Source of the DNA: Bacteroidia bacterium
GTDB taxonomy: Bacteria; Bacteroidota; Bacteroidia; Bacteroidales; CAJPTX01
DNA: 64,000 nucleotides
Assembly (NCBI GenBank): GCA_905373475.1
Contig: CAJPTC010000002.1
Location: forward strand, 62,001-126,000
Reading direction: 5' to 3'
Shown: piece by piece, positions 46,160 through 55,563 of the stretch
Layout: each line of letters begins with the position of its first letter
How positions within the stretch are numbered: the first letter of the stretch is position 1
Program-made: the position numbers and the translations under genes
The notes under the pieces: model-generated
Told to the model about the DNA's origin: nothing
The model's input: the letters and a program-made list of their open reading frames with translations, nothing else
Databases searched by the model: none

Positions 46160-46293
46160 TTCGTAACTTTTTAGTACCTCGTACTTCAATTTCACTGGCG
46201 GGGTCCGCGAGAGACTTGAAGCAACACTACAGTTTACACGGACAACTAAATGTAATAATGCATCTTACGCATCTTAGACCGAGCATCTCTACC

Positions 46294-47895
46294 CTACTTT
46301 CGTTCCACTACCCACTCCCCGATATTCCGTTTCGCCTCGTCAAAGCTTGCGCCTACCAGAATGAGCTCCTTGCCTGACGATTCGTACTTGGTAGCGTAAC
46401 CTTTATCAATAATCTGTTGTAGCGCCTCTTGGGCACTGCCAGCACTCCAAAGCTTGAACTCAAACACGTAAACAAACTTGGGCGTTATCACAACACAATC
46501 CGCTCTACCCGTGCTATTTTGCACCTCCGTTTGCGTGAAAAGTCCCATCAAGGCAAAAACAAGATATACCGCTATCTGATAGTCTCGCTCACGGAGTTCT
46601 ATATCCTCCTTAGGCGCAGTATCATAAGGGATACTGGCAAGAAGAGAACGCAGGATTGTCATGAACGCATCCACATCGCCAGCTCGGACGGCATCCAGAA
46701 AATCGTTGACCGAAAAGCCAAGACTTAAATAGCTGGGAGCGTAGCCTGCCAACAGGTTTTCAAAGAAACCGAAACGAACCTCGTTGTTCGGGAAACCTAG
46801 CCGATAGGAGTCGGTTTCATTATCGTACCCCTTGATGGTCAGATAGCCTGTCTGATAGAGTATAGGCAAGGGGTCTAGGGTGTTTGCACTAAAGCCATCG
46901 AATCGAGTTTCACTCAGACGTACTTTGCCCTCAAGGTTTGGAACAAAGTAGTGCGCCTTCTTCAAGTAGTTTACCAAAAAAGTAGGTGTACCCGTAGTAA
47001 ACCAGTACTTGCCCAATGCCCTAGCATCTAATGCATTCAAAAGGCTGAAGGGGTTGTAAACATTCTCGCCGCCTGCACCAAAAAGGTAGCCATCGTACTG
47101 TTGCTTCAGTACGGCGAGTGCTTCAGACATCTGTAGTTTCTGTTTCGCAGCGAGGGATTCTACATACGAAGTAAGATTCTCCCTCAGTTCCTGCGCTGTA
47201 ATCCCACATATTGCCGAGAAATCCTCGCGCATGCTGATGTCCTTCAGGTTATTCAAACCACTAAAAACACTCACCTTGCCAAACTTGGTGATGCCCGTCA
47301 GAAAAACAAAGCGTATATAAACATCCAACGACTTTATAACGGCATAGAACTCTTTCAGTATACTTCGGAATGTTTCATGAAGTTCCTTCTCTTCCAGACT
47401 CTCATAAAGTGGTTTATCGTATTCATCCACAAGCACCACCACTTGGCGTCCCTGCTTTGCAGCAACTTGCCGAATGATGTACGAAAAACGTTCCTCGGGC
47501 GCATCACTAATCTTCTCTAGGTTGTATTGTACCTCCCATTCCCGCAAGATTAAATCTAGGCGATCTAGCAATGCCTTTTCATTCTTATAATTTCGTGCGT
47601 TCAGATCTATATACAGCACTGGATACTCTTGCCACGTCTCGCGCCCTTCTTGCTGCGCTAACTCCTCCTCCGCCCTTTCGAGGTACAGACCCTTAAACAG
47701 CTCTTTTTGACCGCGAAAATAGGCAGCAAGCGTCGAAAGAAACAAACTCTTACCAAAACGACGAGGACGGCTCAAAAAATAGACCTGACCTTTTAAGAGT
47801 TGTACTATGTATCGTGTTTTATCAACATAGATATACTTCTCTTTGATTATCTTTTCAAAGCTCTGAATACCGATTGGTAGCTTTTGCGCTGTCAT
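46294..47895 (-). CDS. AAA-ATPase-like / PD-(D/E)XK nuclease protein, copy B
   Basis: This 533-residue paralogue of copies A and C aligns with A without gaps. Motifs sit at the same places: P-loop-like RPRRFGKSLF (43-52), Walker B-like VVLVDEYD (153-160) and the nuclease residues D466 and E479-x-K481. Residues 1-100 and about 191-525 nearly match copy C, while residues 101-190 differ sharply (for example NYKNEKALLDRLDLILREW). The C-terminus ends WVVERK. It starts 23 bp after copy C and shares with it the leader 'agcattcacgaaa' before the ATG, so the two arose by tandem duplication. Confidence 0.85.
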   Translation of the reverse strand: MTAQKLPIGIQSFEKIIKEKYIYVDKTRYIVQLLKGQVYFLSRPRRFGKSLFLSTLAAYFRGQKELFKGLYLERAEEELAQQEGRETWQEYPVLYIDLNARNYKNEKALLDRLDLILREWEVQYNLEKISDAPEERFSYIIRQVAAKQGRQVVVLVDEYDKPLYESLEEKELHETFRSILKEFYAVIKSLDVYIRFVFLTGITKFGKVSVFSGLNNLKDISMREDFSAICGITAQELRENLTSYVESLAAKQKLQMSEALAVLKQQYDGYLFGAGGENVYNPFSLLNALDARALGKYWFTTGTPTFLVNYLKKAHYFVPNLEGKVRLSETRFDGFSANTLDPLPILYQTGYLTIKGYDNETDSYRLGFPNNEVRFGFFENLLAGYAPSYLSLGFSVNDFLDAVRAGDVDAFMTILRSLLASIPYDTAPKEDIELRERDYQIAVYLVFALMGLFTQTEVQNSTGRADCVVITPKFVYVFEFKLWSAGSAQEALQQIIDKGYATKYESSGKELILVGASFDEAKRNIGEWVVERK

Positions 47896-47918
47896 TTTCG
47901 TGAATGCTATATTGTTAG

Positions 47919-49529
47919 TTAATGGCTTTCACTACGTCGAACCTCCCACTCCCCGATATTCCGTTTCGCCTCGTCAAAGCTTGCGCCTACCAATATGAGC
48001 TCCTTGCCAGACGATTCGTACTTGGTAGCGTAACCTTTATCGATAATCTGTTGTAGTGCCTCTTGGGCAGTACCAGCACTCCAGAGCTTGAACTCAAACA
48101 CGTAAACAAACTTAGGCGTTATCACTACACAATCCGCCCTACCTGTGCTGTTTTGTACCTCCGTTTGCGTGAAAAGTCCCATCAAGGCAAAAACAAGATA
48201 TACCGCTATCTGATAGTCTCGCTCACGGAGTTCTATATCCTCCTTAGGCGCAGTATCATAAGGGATACTGGCAAGAAGAGAACGCAGGATTGTCATGAAC
48301 ACATCCACATCTCCAGCTCGGACGGCATCCAAAAAATCGTTGACCGAAAAGCCAAGACTTAAATAGCTGGGAGCGTAGCCTGCCAATAGGTTTTCAAAGA
48401 AACCGAAACGAACCTCGTTGTTCGGGAAACCTAACCGATAGGAGTCGGTTTCATTATCATACCCCTTGATGGTCAGATAGCCTGTCTGATAGAGTATAGG
48501 CAAGGGGTCTAGGGTGTTTGCACTAAAGCCATCGAATCGAGTTTCACTCAGACGTACTTTGCCCTCAAGGTTTGGAACAAAGTAGTGCGCCTTCTTCAAG
48601 TAGTTTACCAAAAAAGTAGGTGTACCCGTAGTAAACCAGTACTTGCCCAATGCCCTAGCATCTAATGCATTCAAAAGGCTGAAGGGGTTGTAAACATTCT
48701 CGCCGCCTGCACCAAAAAGGTAGCCATCGTACTGTTGCTTCAGTACGGCGAGTGCTTCAGACATCTGTAGTTTCTGTTTCGCAGCGAGGGATTCTACATA
48801 CGAAGTAAGATTCTCCCTCAGTTCCTGCGCTGTAATCCCACATATTGCCGAGAAATCCTCGCGCATGCTGATGTCCTTCAGGTTATTCAAACCACTAAAA
48901 ACACTCACCTTGCCAAACTTGGTGATGCCCGTCAGAAAAACAAAGCGTAGGTAGATATCACTACTTTTAATTACCGAATAGAACGCTCTAAGAATGTTGC
49001 GATGGTTCTCATTTAACTCGGGTTGTTCGATGGTATCTAGTAGCGGCTTATCATATTCATCCATAAGAATCACAACCTGATGCCCTGTTTTTTCATAAGC
49101 ACGTCGGATTACCCCCTTAAAGCGCATCGAAAAATCCTGCTCAGAAGGTGCAATGCCATAAAGATCCTCCCACAAGGTAAGGTGGTCATTGAGGTTTATA
49201 GCAAGACTTTGTGCCTCTTTATAATTACTACCATTGAGATCTAGGTATAGCACAGGGTACTCTTGCCATGCCTCTCGTCCTTCTTGCCGCGCAAGTTCCT
49301 CTTCTGCCTTTTCGAGGTACAGACCCTTAAACAGCTCTTTTTGACCGCGAAAATAGGCAGCAAGCGTCGAAAGAAACAAACTCTTACCAAAACGACGAGG
49401 ACGGCTCAAAAAATAGACCTGACCTTTTAAGAGTTGTACTATGTATCGTGTTTTATCAACATAGATATACTTCTCTTTGATTATCTTTTCAAAGCTCTGA
49501 ATACCGATTGGTAGCTTTTGCGCTGTCAT
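47919..49529 (-). CDS. AAA-ATPase-like / PD-(D/E)XK nuclease protein, copy C
   Basis: This 536-residue protein is the upstream member of the tandem pair. It has the same domain order as copy B. Its segment 101-190 (NYKEAQSLAINLNDHLTLWE, then FSMRFKGVIRRAYEKTG) is closer to that of copy A (FKGIIERAYKKEQ) than to B. Its C-terminal end (WEVRRSESH) also resembles copy A. So C is a mosaic: B-like in 191-296, A-like at the ends. A one-mismatch -7 box (TATCTTAG) is at 49551-49558. Confidence 0.85.
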   Translation of the reverse strand: MTAQKLPIGIQSFEKIIKEKYIYVDKTRYIVQLLKGQVYFLSRPRRFGKSLFLSTLAAYFRGQKELFKGLYLEKAEEELARQEGREAWQEYPVLYLDLNGSNYKEAQSLAINLNDHLTLWEDLYGIAPSEQDFSMRFKGVIRRAYEKTGHQVVILMDEYDKPLLDTIEQPELNENHRNILRAFYSVIKSSDIYLRFVFLTGITKFGKVSVFSGLNNLKDISMREDFSAICGITAQELRENLTSYVESLAAKQKLQMSEALAVLKQQYDGYLFGAGGENVYNPFSLLNALDARALGKYWFTTGTPTFLVNYLKKAHYFVPNLEGKVRLSETRFDGFSANTLDPLPILYQTGYLTIKGYDNETDSYRLGFPNNEVRFGFFENLLAGYAPSYLSLGFSVNDFLDAVRAGDVDVFMTILRSLLASIPYDTAPKEDIELRERDYQIAVYLVFALMGLFTQTEVQNSTGRADCVVITPKFVYVFEFKLWSAGTAQEALQQIIDKGYATKYESSGKELILVGASFDEAKRNIGEWEVRRSESH

Positions 49530-49622
49530 TTTCGTGAATGCTGTGTACCACTAAGATACGAAAAACAAGATATAGAACCTTAAAACCAACAGACAACCAC
49601 TATAAAGCATTGATGTCTCCTT

Positions 49623-49746
49623 GTAGGGGGTGAGGCGTGCCTCGCCCGTTAAAAGTACGTTGCGTATTTTTTATTACCACATTTCATATACTCGCGTTGC
49701 GCCGTAAAACGCTGTTAGCGATACTCTTAACTCTTAATTTTTAACT
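49623..49746 (+). repeat. Dispersed intergenic repeat, copy R3
   Basis: This copy opens gtagggggtgaggcgtgcctcgccc (hairpin with one G-T mismatch), then shows 'cgttgcgtattttttatt' and 'gcgccgtaaaacgctgttagcg', and ends 'actcttaactcttaatttttaa'. It matches R2 in orientation and block order, and R1 in its right end. It lies between paralogue C and the pheS terminator; the 312-bp gap contains nothing else recognised. Confidence 0.75.
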
Positions 49747-49792
49747 TTCTCGTACCTAAATTTACTCCCGTGCCCTACAACTCTTCAGGAAC

Positions 49793-49819
49793 AAAAAAGG
49801 GCGAGGTTACCCCCGCCCT
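49793..49819 (-). terminator. Intrinsic terminator of the cyclophilin-pheS transcript
   Basis: The arms agggcg and cgccct, with inner gg/cc pairs, form a stem followed on the minus strand by six T. It lies 22 bp after the pheS stop codon. Confidence 0.85.
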
Positions 49820-49841
49820 AAAAGAAATTACAACAACTGTG

Positions 49842-50858
49842 TTACCTATTAAACTGAGAAAGAAAGCGCAAATCGTTTTCAAAGAAAAGACGAATGTCCT
49901 TAACCCCATATTTCAACATTGCCATGCGCTCTATTCCCATACCAAAGGCATAACCAGAATAGACCTTGGAGTCTATTCCACAAGCTTCAAGAACGTTAGG
50001 ATCTACCATTCCGCACCCTAAGATCTCGAGGAAGCCCGTATGCTTGCATACGTTACATCCCTCTCCGCCACAGAGGAAGCAACTAATATCCATCTCCGCA
50101 GAAGGTTCGGTAAAAGGGAAATAGGAGGGACGGAAACGTATCTTCGTATCTGCACCAAATACGCGATGTACAAAGTACAGCAACACCTGCTGTAGATCGG
50201 CAAAAGAAACTCCCTTATCAATGTACAGTCCTTCTATTTGGTGGAACTGACAATGCGAACGTGCCGAGATATCTTCGTTACGAAATACACGCCCAGGGCA
50301 TATTACCCGAATCGGGGGCTTCTGATTCTCCATTACCCGTACTTGCACTGAGGAGGTGTGCGTACGTAGGAGAATATCTGGATTCTGTTCCACGAAGAAC
50401 GTATCCTGCATGTCTCGTGCGGGATGCTCCTTCGGGAAATTCAATGCCGAAAATACATGCCAATCATCCTCTAGTTCAGGTCCTTGAACTACTGAGAAAC
50501 CTATTGATTCAAAGACCCTTTCTATTTCTCGCTGCAATATTGCTAACGGATGCAGCCCCCCAAAGGTATGTTTGTGCGGAGTTGCGGTCAAATCCGTTGT
50601 CGCCTCATTCAGGGTTACACCAGCCGAGAGCTCATCCTGAAACTTTGCCAAAAGTTCCTGCGCTTTTTGCTTCAATTGGTTGATAGTTACCCCAAGCGCC
50701 TTCTTCTCCTCAGGGGGCAACGTCTTGAAAGCATCAAAAAGAGCAGGAATTTTCCCGTTGCGCCCCAAGAATTCTACGCGAAATGCCTCTACTTCCTCCC
50801 TCGAGGCAGGATGATGCTGATCCAGCTCAGCACTCAATGCTTCTATCTTTTGTAGCAT
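49842..50858 (-). CDS. pheS: Phenylalanyl-tRNA synthetase alpha subunit
   Basis: The product is the 338-residue alpha subunit of the class II PheRS tetramer. The N-terminal coiled coil is followed by the catalytic domain. Motif 2 (VFRNEDISARSHCQFHQIEGL), the FRPSYFPFTEPSAEMD block and motif 3 (GYAFGMGIERMAMLKYG) are clear. pheT is not adjacent. The start is coupled to the cyclophilin gene (TAAGATG). Confidence 0.97.
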   Translation of the reverse strand: MLQKIEALSAELDQHHPASREEVEAFRVEFLGRNGKIPALFDAFKTLPPEEKKALGVTINQLKQKAQELLAKFQDELSAGVTLNEATTDLTATPHKHTFGGLHPLAILQREIERVFESIGFSVVQGPELEDDWHVFSALNFPKEHPARDMQDTFFVEQNPDILLRTHTSSVQVRVMENQKPPIRVICPGRVFRNEDISARSHCQFHQIEGLYIDKGVSFADLQQVLLYFVHRVFGADTKIRFRPSYFPFTEPSAEMDISCFLCGGEGCNVCKHTGFLEILGCGMVDPNVLEACGIDSKVYSGYAFGMGIERMAMLKYGVKDIRLFFENDLRFLSQFNR

Positions 50859-50859
50859 C

Positions 50860-51711
50860 TTACTTCTTGGAAGAGGTCAACTTAGGCTCATTTAAGAGCT
50901 TCATCTTCTTAATTTCAATCCGCTCTTTAGGCACATCGCCCTGTGCCGTTTCTGCGGCAGCAATAGCATCAACCACTTCTATGCCCTCAATCACTTGTCC
51001 AAAAACCGTATACGAATTGTCAAGATGTGGCGTACCACCCACCGTCGTGTAAGCTTGTTTTGCTTCGGGCGCAAAACGGAACTCTTTCACATTGCGCATC
51101 TCAGAGGTCATTAGCGAATCGAAGATCCGACGAAGTGCTTCTTGCGACATCTCAGGCTTCATAAGCTTTTCTCTCTGTTCATTGAAACGTTGCATCGCAA
51201 GCTGATAAGCATTCTGCTGCGTTATCCGCATTTCAAACTCCTCTAGCTGTTCTGGAGTGTAAACCTCTCCTTGCACAATGTAAAACTGCGATGCTGACGA
51301 CCGTTTCTCTGGATTAACGTTATCCCCCATACGCGCTGCTGCCAGTGCTCCCTTCTTGTGGAACTTCCCAGGCACTAACTCTGCAGGTAATGTGTAGCCC
51401 AGATCGCCCGTACCTGGCAGAGCCTTTGAATTCGGATCTTTCGTGTTCGGATCTCCCGTCTGTATCATAAAGTTCTTAATCACCCTATGAAACGAAACGC
51501 CATTGTAAAATCCCTCTTTTACGAGTTTCACAAAGTTATCACGATGCTGCGGCGTATCGTTATCCAATGCCACAACAATATCTCCCTTGGTCGTCTCAAT
51601 CTTTACGACATACTGATCCTTGGGATATTTAGACGCCGCACAACTAAAAAAAGGCAACGCTACAACTGCAGCACAGAGTACTCCGATACATAAATTGGCA
51701 AGACGATTCAT
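50860..51711 (-). CDS. Cyclophilin-type peptidyl-prolyl isomerase, probable lipoprotein
   Basis: The 283-residue protein has a lipoprotein-like signal (PFFSCAAS; Cys at about 24) and a cyclophilin domain. Conserved parts are FYNGVSFHRVIKNFMIQTGDP, SASQFYIVQ and YTVFGQVIEGIEVVDAI. A helical insertion of about 60 residues (near 150-215) interrupts the domain, as in some Bacteroidetes homologues. It would assist folding of exported proteins in the periplasm or at a membrane surface. pheS follows directly. Confidence 0.92.
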   Translation of the reverse strand: MNRLANLCIGVLCAAVVALPFFSCAASKYPKDQYVVKIETTKGDIVVALDNDTPQHRDNFVKLVKEGFYNGVSFHRVIKNFMIQTGDPNTKDPNSKALPGTGDLGYTLPAELVPGKFHKKGALAAARMGDNVNPEKRSSASQFYIVQGEVYTPEQLEEFEMRITQQNAYQLAMQRFNEQREKLMKPEMSQEALRRIFDSLMTSEMRNVKEFRFAPEAKQAYTTVGGTPHLDNSYTVFGQVIEGIEVVDAIAAAETAQGDVPKERIEIKKMKLLNEPKLTSSKK

Positions 51712-51746
51712 TATTGTACATTTGTTAAACAGATGCTAAGTTAGGG

Positions 51747-51754
51747 TATTTTTG
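51747..51754 (+). promoter_or_regulatory. -7 box TATTTTTG of the patatin-flippase-dut operon
   Basis: This is a perfect TAnnTTTG match, with TTTG at 51721-51724 as a plausible -33 box (22-bp spacing). Only 5 nt separate it from the ATG at 51760, suggesting a leaderless transcript. Confidence 0.6.
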
Positions 51755-51759
51755 TTTGG

Positions 51760-54093
51760 ATGGGCAGTTGGAGGGGAGGCGCACTCCAAAAAGTCGTTTT
51801 GTGCACATTCTGCATCCTATTCGCTACTAGTATGCTACGGGCACAGAGTGTGGGTCTGGCATTAAGTGGAGGCGGAGCGAAGGGGCTCGCACATATTGGC
51901 GTAATTAAAGCGTTGGAAGAAAATGATATTCCGATTGATTATGTATCAGGGACTTCCATCGGATCAATTGTAGGTATGCTCTACTGCATTGGCTACTCGC
52001 CTGAGGAAATGATCGAAGTCTTTAAATCGCAAGAATTCAAGGAGTGGCAGTCTGGAGTTATACCCGAAAAGTACAAATATTACATTCGAGACTATATTGA
52101 GGATCAGCGCATGCTTACCGTTTCTATCAAGAAACAAGACTCACTCCTAAAACTCATACTCCCTTCACACCTCCTGAACACGTCGCAGATGGATCTAGCC
52201 TTCATGCGCTTTACAGCAGCTCCGAACGCGAAAGCTCATCAGGATTTTAACCATTTGTTTCGCCCCTTTCGTTGTGTAGCAAGCGACGTTTACAACAAAC
52301 GCGCCAAGATCTTTCGCTCTGGCGATCTTGGGCAAAGTGTCCGTGCCAGTATGACTTATCCGTTTCTCTTTCAATGCCTAGAAATTGACAACGTAATTTA
52401 CTTCGACGGCGGACTCTATAACAACTTCCCGTGGAACGTACTTCGCGAAGATTTTCACCCAGATATCATCATTGGCAGCAATGTTTCTGGAAGTTCACTC
52501 CCGCCGAAAAAGAACGATCTGTTAGGTCAGATTGAAATGTTGGTAATGAACTCTACCGACTACGCACTCCCCGACTCAATTGGCATTGGCATCGATTCTC
52601 ACTTCACAGGTATAGGTATACTTGACTTCAATCTATGCGACTCGCTGGTGGCAGTTGGCTACAATCATACCATGAAATTGATGCCCGAGATCCGCGATCG
52701 TATCGCGCGGAGGTATTCAAAGAAGGCACTAACAGCAGAAAGACAAGCTTACCGAGATTCCCTTCCTCCGCTAATCTTTTCACGGAACACTGAAGTGAAA
52801 GGACTGAACAAAAATCAAGAGACTTACATAATACACTCCATCAATAAAACACGGAATGCATTCTCTTTCCAATCGTTTGAACAAGAGTACTACAAACACT
52901 TAGCCGACTGCAATATAGATCGCATATATCCCCGTGCTCGATACAATCAATACACTGGGCTATTTAACCTAGACCTCTCTGTAGACAGAGCCAACCCCTT
53001 TGATATCTCAGTAGGTGGAAATATATCAAGCCGAAATCTCACTAATATATTCTTAGGAATTGATTATAAAGTATTTTCCAATTTCTCTGCACGCGCATTT
53101 GCTTACGGCACTATCGGCAATTTGTACTCCAATGCACATGTTGGGTGGCGACAAGATTTCCCTACCACCATTCCCGTGTACTACTCTCTAGGCTACTCTT
53201 TTTCACGCTACGACTATCATACCACATCACCCATTGCGATATTTGACGATTCACGCCCTCCATACCTAAAAATCAAAGACAACTACTTTTACACTCGCTT
53301 CGGCTTCCCCACCTCTTTCAGCTCGGTGGGCAACGTCATGTTGCATTACGGAATCCGCATCGATAACTACTACCAAGGCATTCACTTCTTGCGCAACGAC
53401 ACACCCGACGAAACCCTCCTACGTTACTTCTATGCAGGTGCAGAAGTACGAAGACAAACCCTTAATTACAAACAATTCGCTACACAGGGCATCTCTCTAT
53501 TTTTACGTTCTGGGCTCTTTTATTTTGACGAAGAGCACACACCTGGCAGTACCTCCACTCAACGCAAACCCAGTAGTGGCAAACATCTGTGGTACAACGT
53601 ACACGGATACTACGAGCAATACTTCCCCATCGTATCCGAATATGTTAGTCTGGGAATGATGTACGAGGTACAGTTCATGCTAAAAGACGCCTTGCAGAAT
53701 TACACCTCAGATCTTCTTGCAACCCCAAACTTCTCTCCTTCGCCCATTACACACTCAATCTATCTCTCACGCCTTCGTGCACACCAGTTCGGAGCAGTGG
53801 GTATTATGCCTACCTTTCAGGTTTATCCCAACCTCTACGTACAGGGACGCGCTTTCGCTTTCGTGCCTCTCTATGCGGCGCACCCCGACAGTAACCTCAA
53901 GAGTGTTTACGACTTAGCTTACAAGAACTACTACATCTTTGGCGAATTCCATATCTTCTATCAAACCATCGTCGGTCCCATCAGCTTTTCGGTAGGCTAT
54001 CTCCCAGACTGGCAATCAAACCTTATAGACAACTTCCTGATAAGCCTAAATTTCGGTTACACTATCTTCAACAATACAGGATTGCGTTTCTAA
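51760..54093 (+). CDS. Patatin-like phospholipase with C-terminal outer-membrane barrel
   Basis: The 777-residue exported protein has a signal peptide to about residue 29. A patatin domain follows, with GGGAKG (oxyanion), nucleophile S66 in GTSIG and catalytic D216 in DGGLYNN. A POTRA-like stretch (about 330-395) leads to a C-terminal beta-barrel of about 380 residues ending in NTGLRF, with a terminal Phe. This is the layout of type Vd (PlpD-like) proteins, which display a lipase at the surface. It is the first gene of a tight operon; the flippase ATG directly follows its stop. Confidence 0.92.
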   Translation: MGSWRGGALQKVVLCTFCILFATSMLRAQSVGLALSGGGAKGLAHIGVIKALEENDIPIDYVSGTSIGSIVGMLYCIGYSPEEMIEVFKSQEFKEWQSGVIPEKYKYYIRDYIEDQRMLTVSIKKQDSLLKLILPSHLLNTSQMDLAFMRFTAAPNAKAHQDFNHLFRPFRCVASDVYNKRAKIFRSGDLGQSVRASMTYPFLFQCLEIDNVIYFDGGLYNNFPWNVLREDFHPDIIIGSNVSGSSLPPKKNDLLGQIEMLVMNSTDYALPDSIGIGIDSHFTGIGILDFNLCDSLVAVGYNHTMKLMPEIRDRIARRYSKKALTAERQAYRDSLPPLIFSRNTEVKGLNKNQETYIIHSINKTRNAFSFQSFEQEYYKHLADCNIDRIYPRARYNQYTGLFNLDLSVDRANPFDISVGGNISSRNLTNIFLGIDYKVFSNFSARAFAYGTIGNLYSNAHVGWRQDFPTTIPVYYSLGYSFSRYDYHTTSPIAIFDDSRPPYLKIKDNYFYTRFGFPTSFSSVGNVMLHYGIRIDNYYQGIHFLRNDTPDETLLRYFYAGAEVRRQTLNYKQFATQGISLFLRSGLFYFDEEHTPGSTSTQRKPSSGKHLWYNVHGYYEQYFPIVSEYVSLGMMYEVQFMLKDALQNYTSDLLATPNFSPSPITHSIYLSRLRAHQFGAVGIMPTFQVYPNLYVQGRAFAFVPLYAAHPDSNLKSVYDLAYKNYYIFGEFHIFYQTIVGPISFSVGYLPDWQSNLIDNFLISLNFGYTIFNNTGLRF

Positions 54094-55563
54094 ATGGGTG
54101 TGTTACGAAAACTTGCAAGCCAGTCTGCCATCTACGGACTAAGTAGCGTTGTGCCTCGCCTCCTGAACTATTTTCTTGTAGTACTCCACTCTCGTATCTT
54201 TACCGAAAGCGAATACGGCGTAATTACCGAGTTATACGCCTACGTTGCCGTCTTACTCATACTCCTCACCTTCGGGCTAGAAACAGGTTTTTTCCGCTTT
54301 GCGGGAAAGAGAGAAAACAACCCGCCAGAAGCAAACCGCGTATTTGGCACGATCTTTCACTTCCTCGGGGCAACAAGTCTACTCTTTTTTCTTCTCTGCT
54401 GGATATTCCTAACCCCAATTGCCCAATTCCTCGATTACAGTAATAACCCCTCGCTCCTCCTCATGATGTTCGCCATTCTTTCCATCGACAGTTGGAGCGC
54501 AACCCTATTCAATAGGCTACGCTGGGAAGAACGGCCTATCGCCTTCAGCACCATTAAAATTGTTTCGGTGATTGTAAACATCGGACTCAACCTCTTATTC
54601 CTCCTCGTCTTCCCGCGCTTAGGACTCTATAATGCTTCTTTTGGCGTAGGCTACGTCCTACTAAGTAACCTGATAGGCAGCGGTGTCGCTTGGCTTTTGG
54701 CTTTTATCGCATGCCACGGTGTACCCCGCTTCTTCAGTTGGAGAACTCTTACCCCAATTCTTGCCTTTTCGTTTCCACTACTTCTGAGCGGACTCGCAGG
54801 GACTACAAACGAATTCATGGATCGAATCTTTATCAAATGGCTTAGTCCTGCCGCCGACCCGCTCAGCGAATTGGGAATCTACGGAGCAAATGGGAAAATC
54901 GCTGTACTCCTAGTGCTGTTCGTACAAATGTTCAAGTTTGCTGCCGAACCCTTCTTTTTTTCCACCGCAGATGAGAAGAACGATCCGAAGATATACGCCA
55001 TCGTCACAAAATACTTCTGGTACTTTACCCTCTTCATTTTAGTGGGTATTCTTTTCTACATTCCTCTCCTACAATACTTTATTGGTTCTAATTTTCGTAC
55101 AGGTATCGGCGTTATCCCTATACTACTCGTAGCTAACCTCCTCTACGGACTTTTCTTCAACGTTAGCTTCTGGTATAAGCTACAGAAACGTACTTGGTAC
55201 GGCGTACTGTTTACATTAACAGGAGCTCTGGTCACACTCATTGTAAACCTGTGGCTTACACCCCTACTTAGCTACTATGGGGCAGCTATTGCGCGTGTAG
55301 CAAGCTATGCCGTAATGTGCGCACTCTGTATCCTGATAGGACACAAATATTTCCCCGTACCATACGACTATCTCCGACTTTTCGGTTCTGCGCTTCTTGC
55401 TGCTGCCATTGTAACCCTAGGAAGCATCCTACCCGTAAACAACGTGATAGTTCTTACAGTATTACGCACACTACTTCTGCTCCTAATGCTACTCATTCTC
55501 ATGCGCATGGAAAATTATAATCCACAAAAACTGCTCCTGCTATGGAAAAGACGATCAAAATAA
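54094..55563 (+). CDS. Polysaccharide flippase (MATE/Wzx-like)
   Basis: The product is a 489-residue inner-membrane protein with about fourteen hydrophobic helices. Its N-terminus GVLRKLASQSAIYGLSSVVP resembles oligosaccharide exporters of the MOP superfamily. It should move lipid-linked glycans across the inner membrane. It lies between the patatin gene (0 bp gap) and dut (22-bp overlap), without glycosyltransferase neighbours, so its glycan is unknown. Confidence 0.88.
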   Translation: MGVLRKLASQSAIYGLSSVVPRLLNYFLVVLHSRIFTESEYGVITELYAYVAVLLILLTFGLETGFFRFAGKRENNPPEANRVFGTIFHFLGATSLLFFLLCWIFLTPIAQFLDYSNNPSLLLMMFAILSIDSWSATLFNRLRWEERPIAFSTIKIVSVIVNIGLNLLFLLVFPRLGLYNASFGVGYVLLSNLIGSGVAWLLAFIACHGVPRFFSWRTLTPILAFSFPLLLSGLAGTTNEFMDRIFIKWLSPAADPLSELGIYGANGKIAVLLVLFVQMFKFAAEPFFFSTADEKNDPKIYAIVTKYFWYFTLFILVGILFYIPLLQYFIGSNFRTGIGVIPILLVANLLYGLFFNVSFWYKLQKRTWYGVLFTLTGALVTLIVNLWLTPLLSYYGAAIARVASYAVMCALCILIGHKYFPVPYDYLRLFGSALLAAAIVTLGSILPVNNVIVLTVLRTLLLLLMLLILMRMENYNPQKLLLLWKRRSK

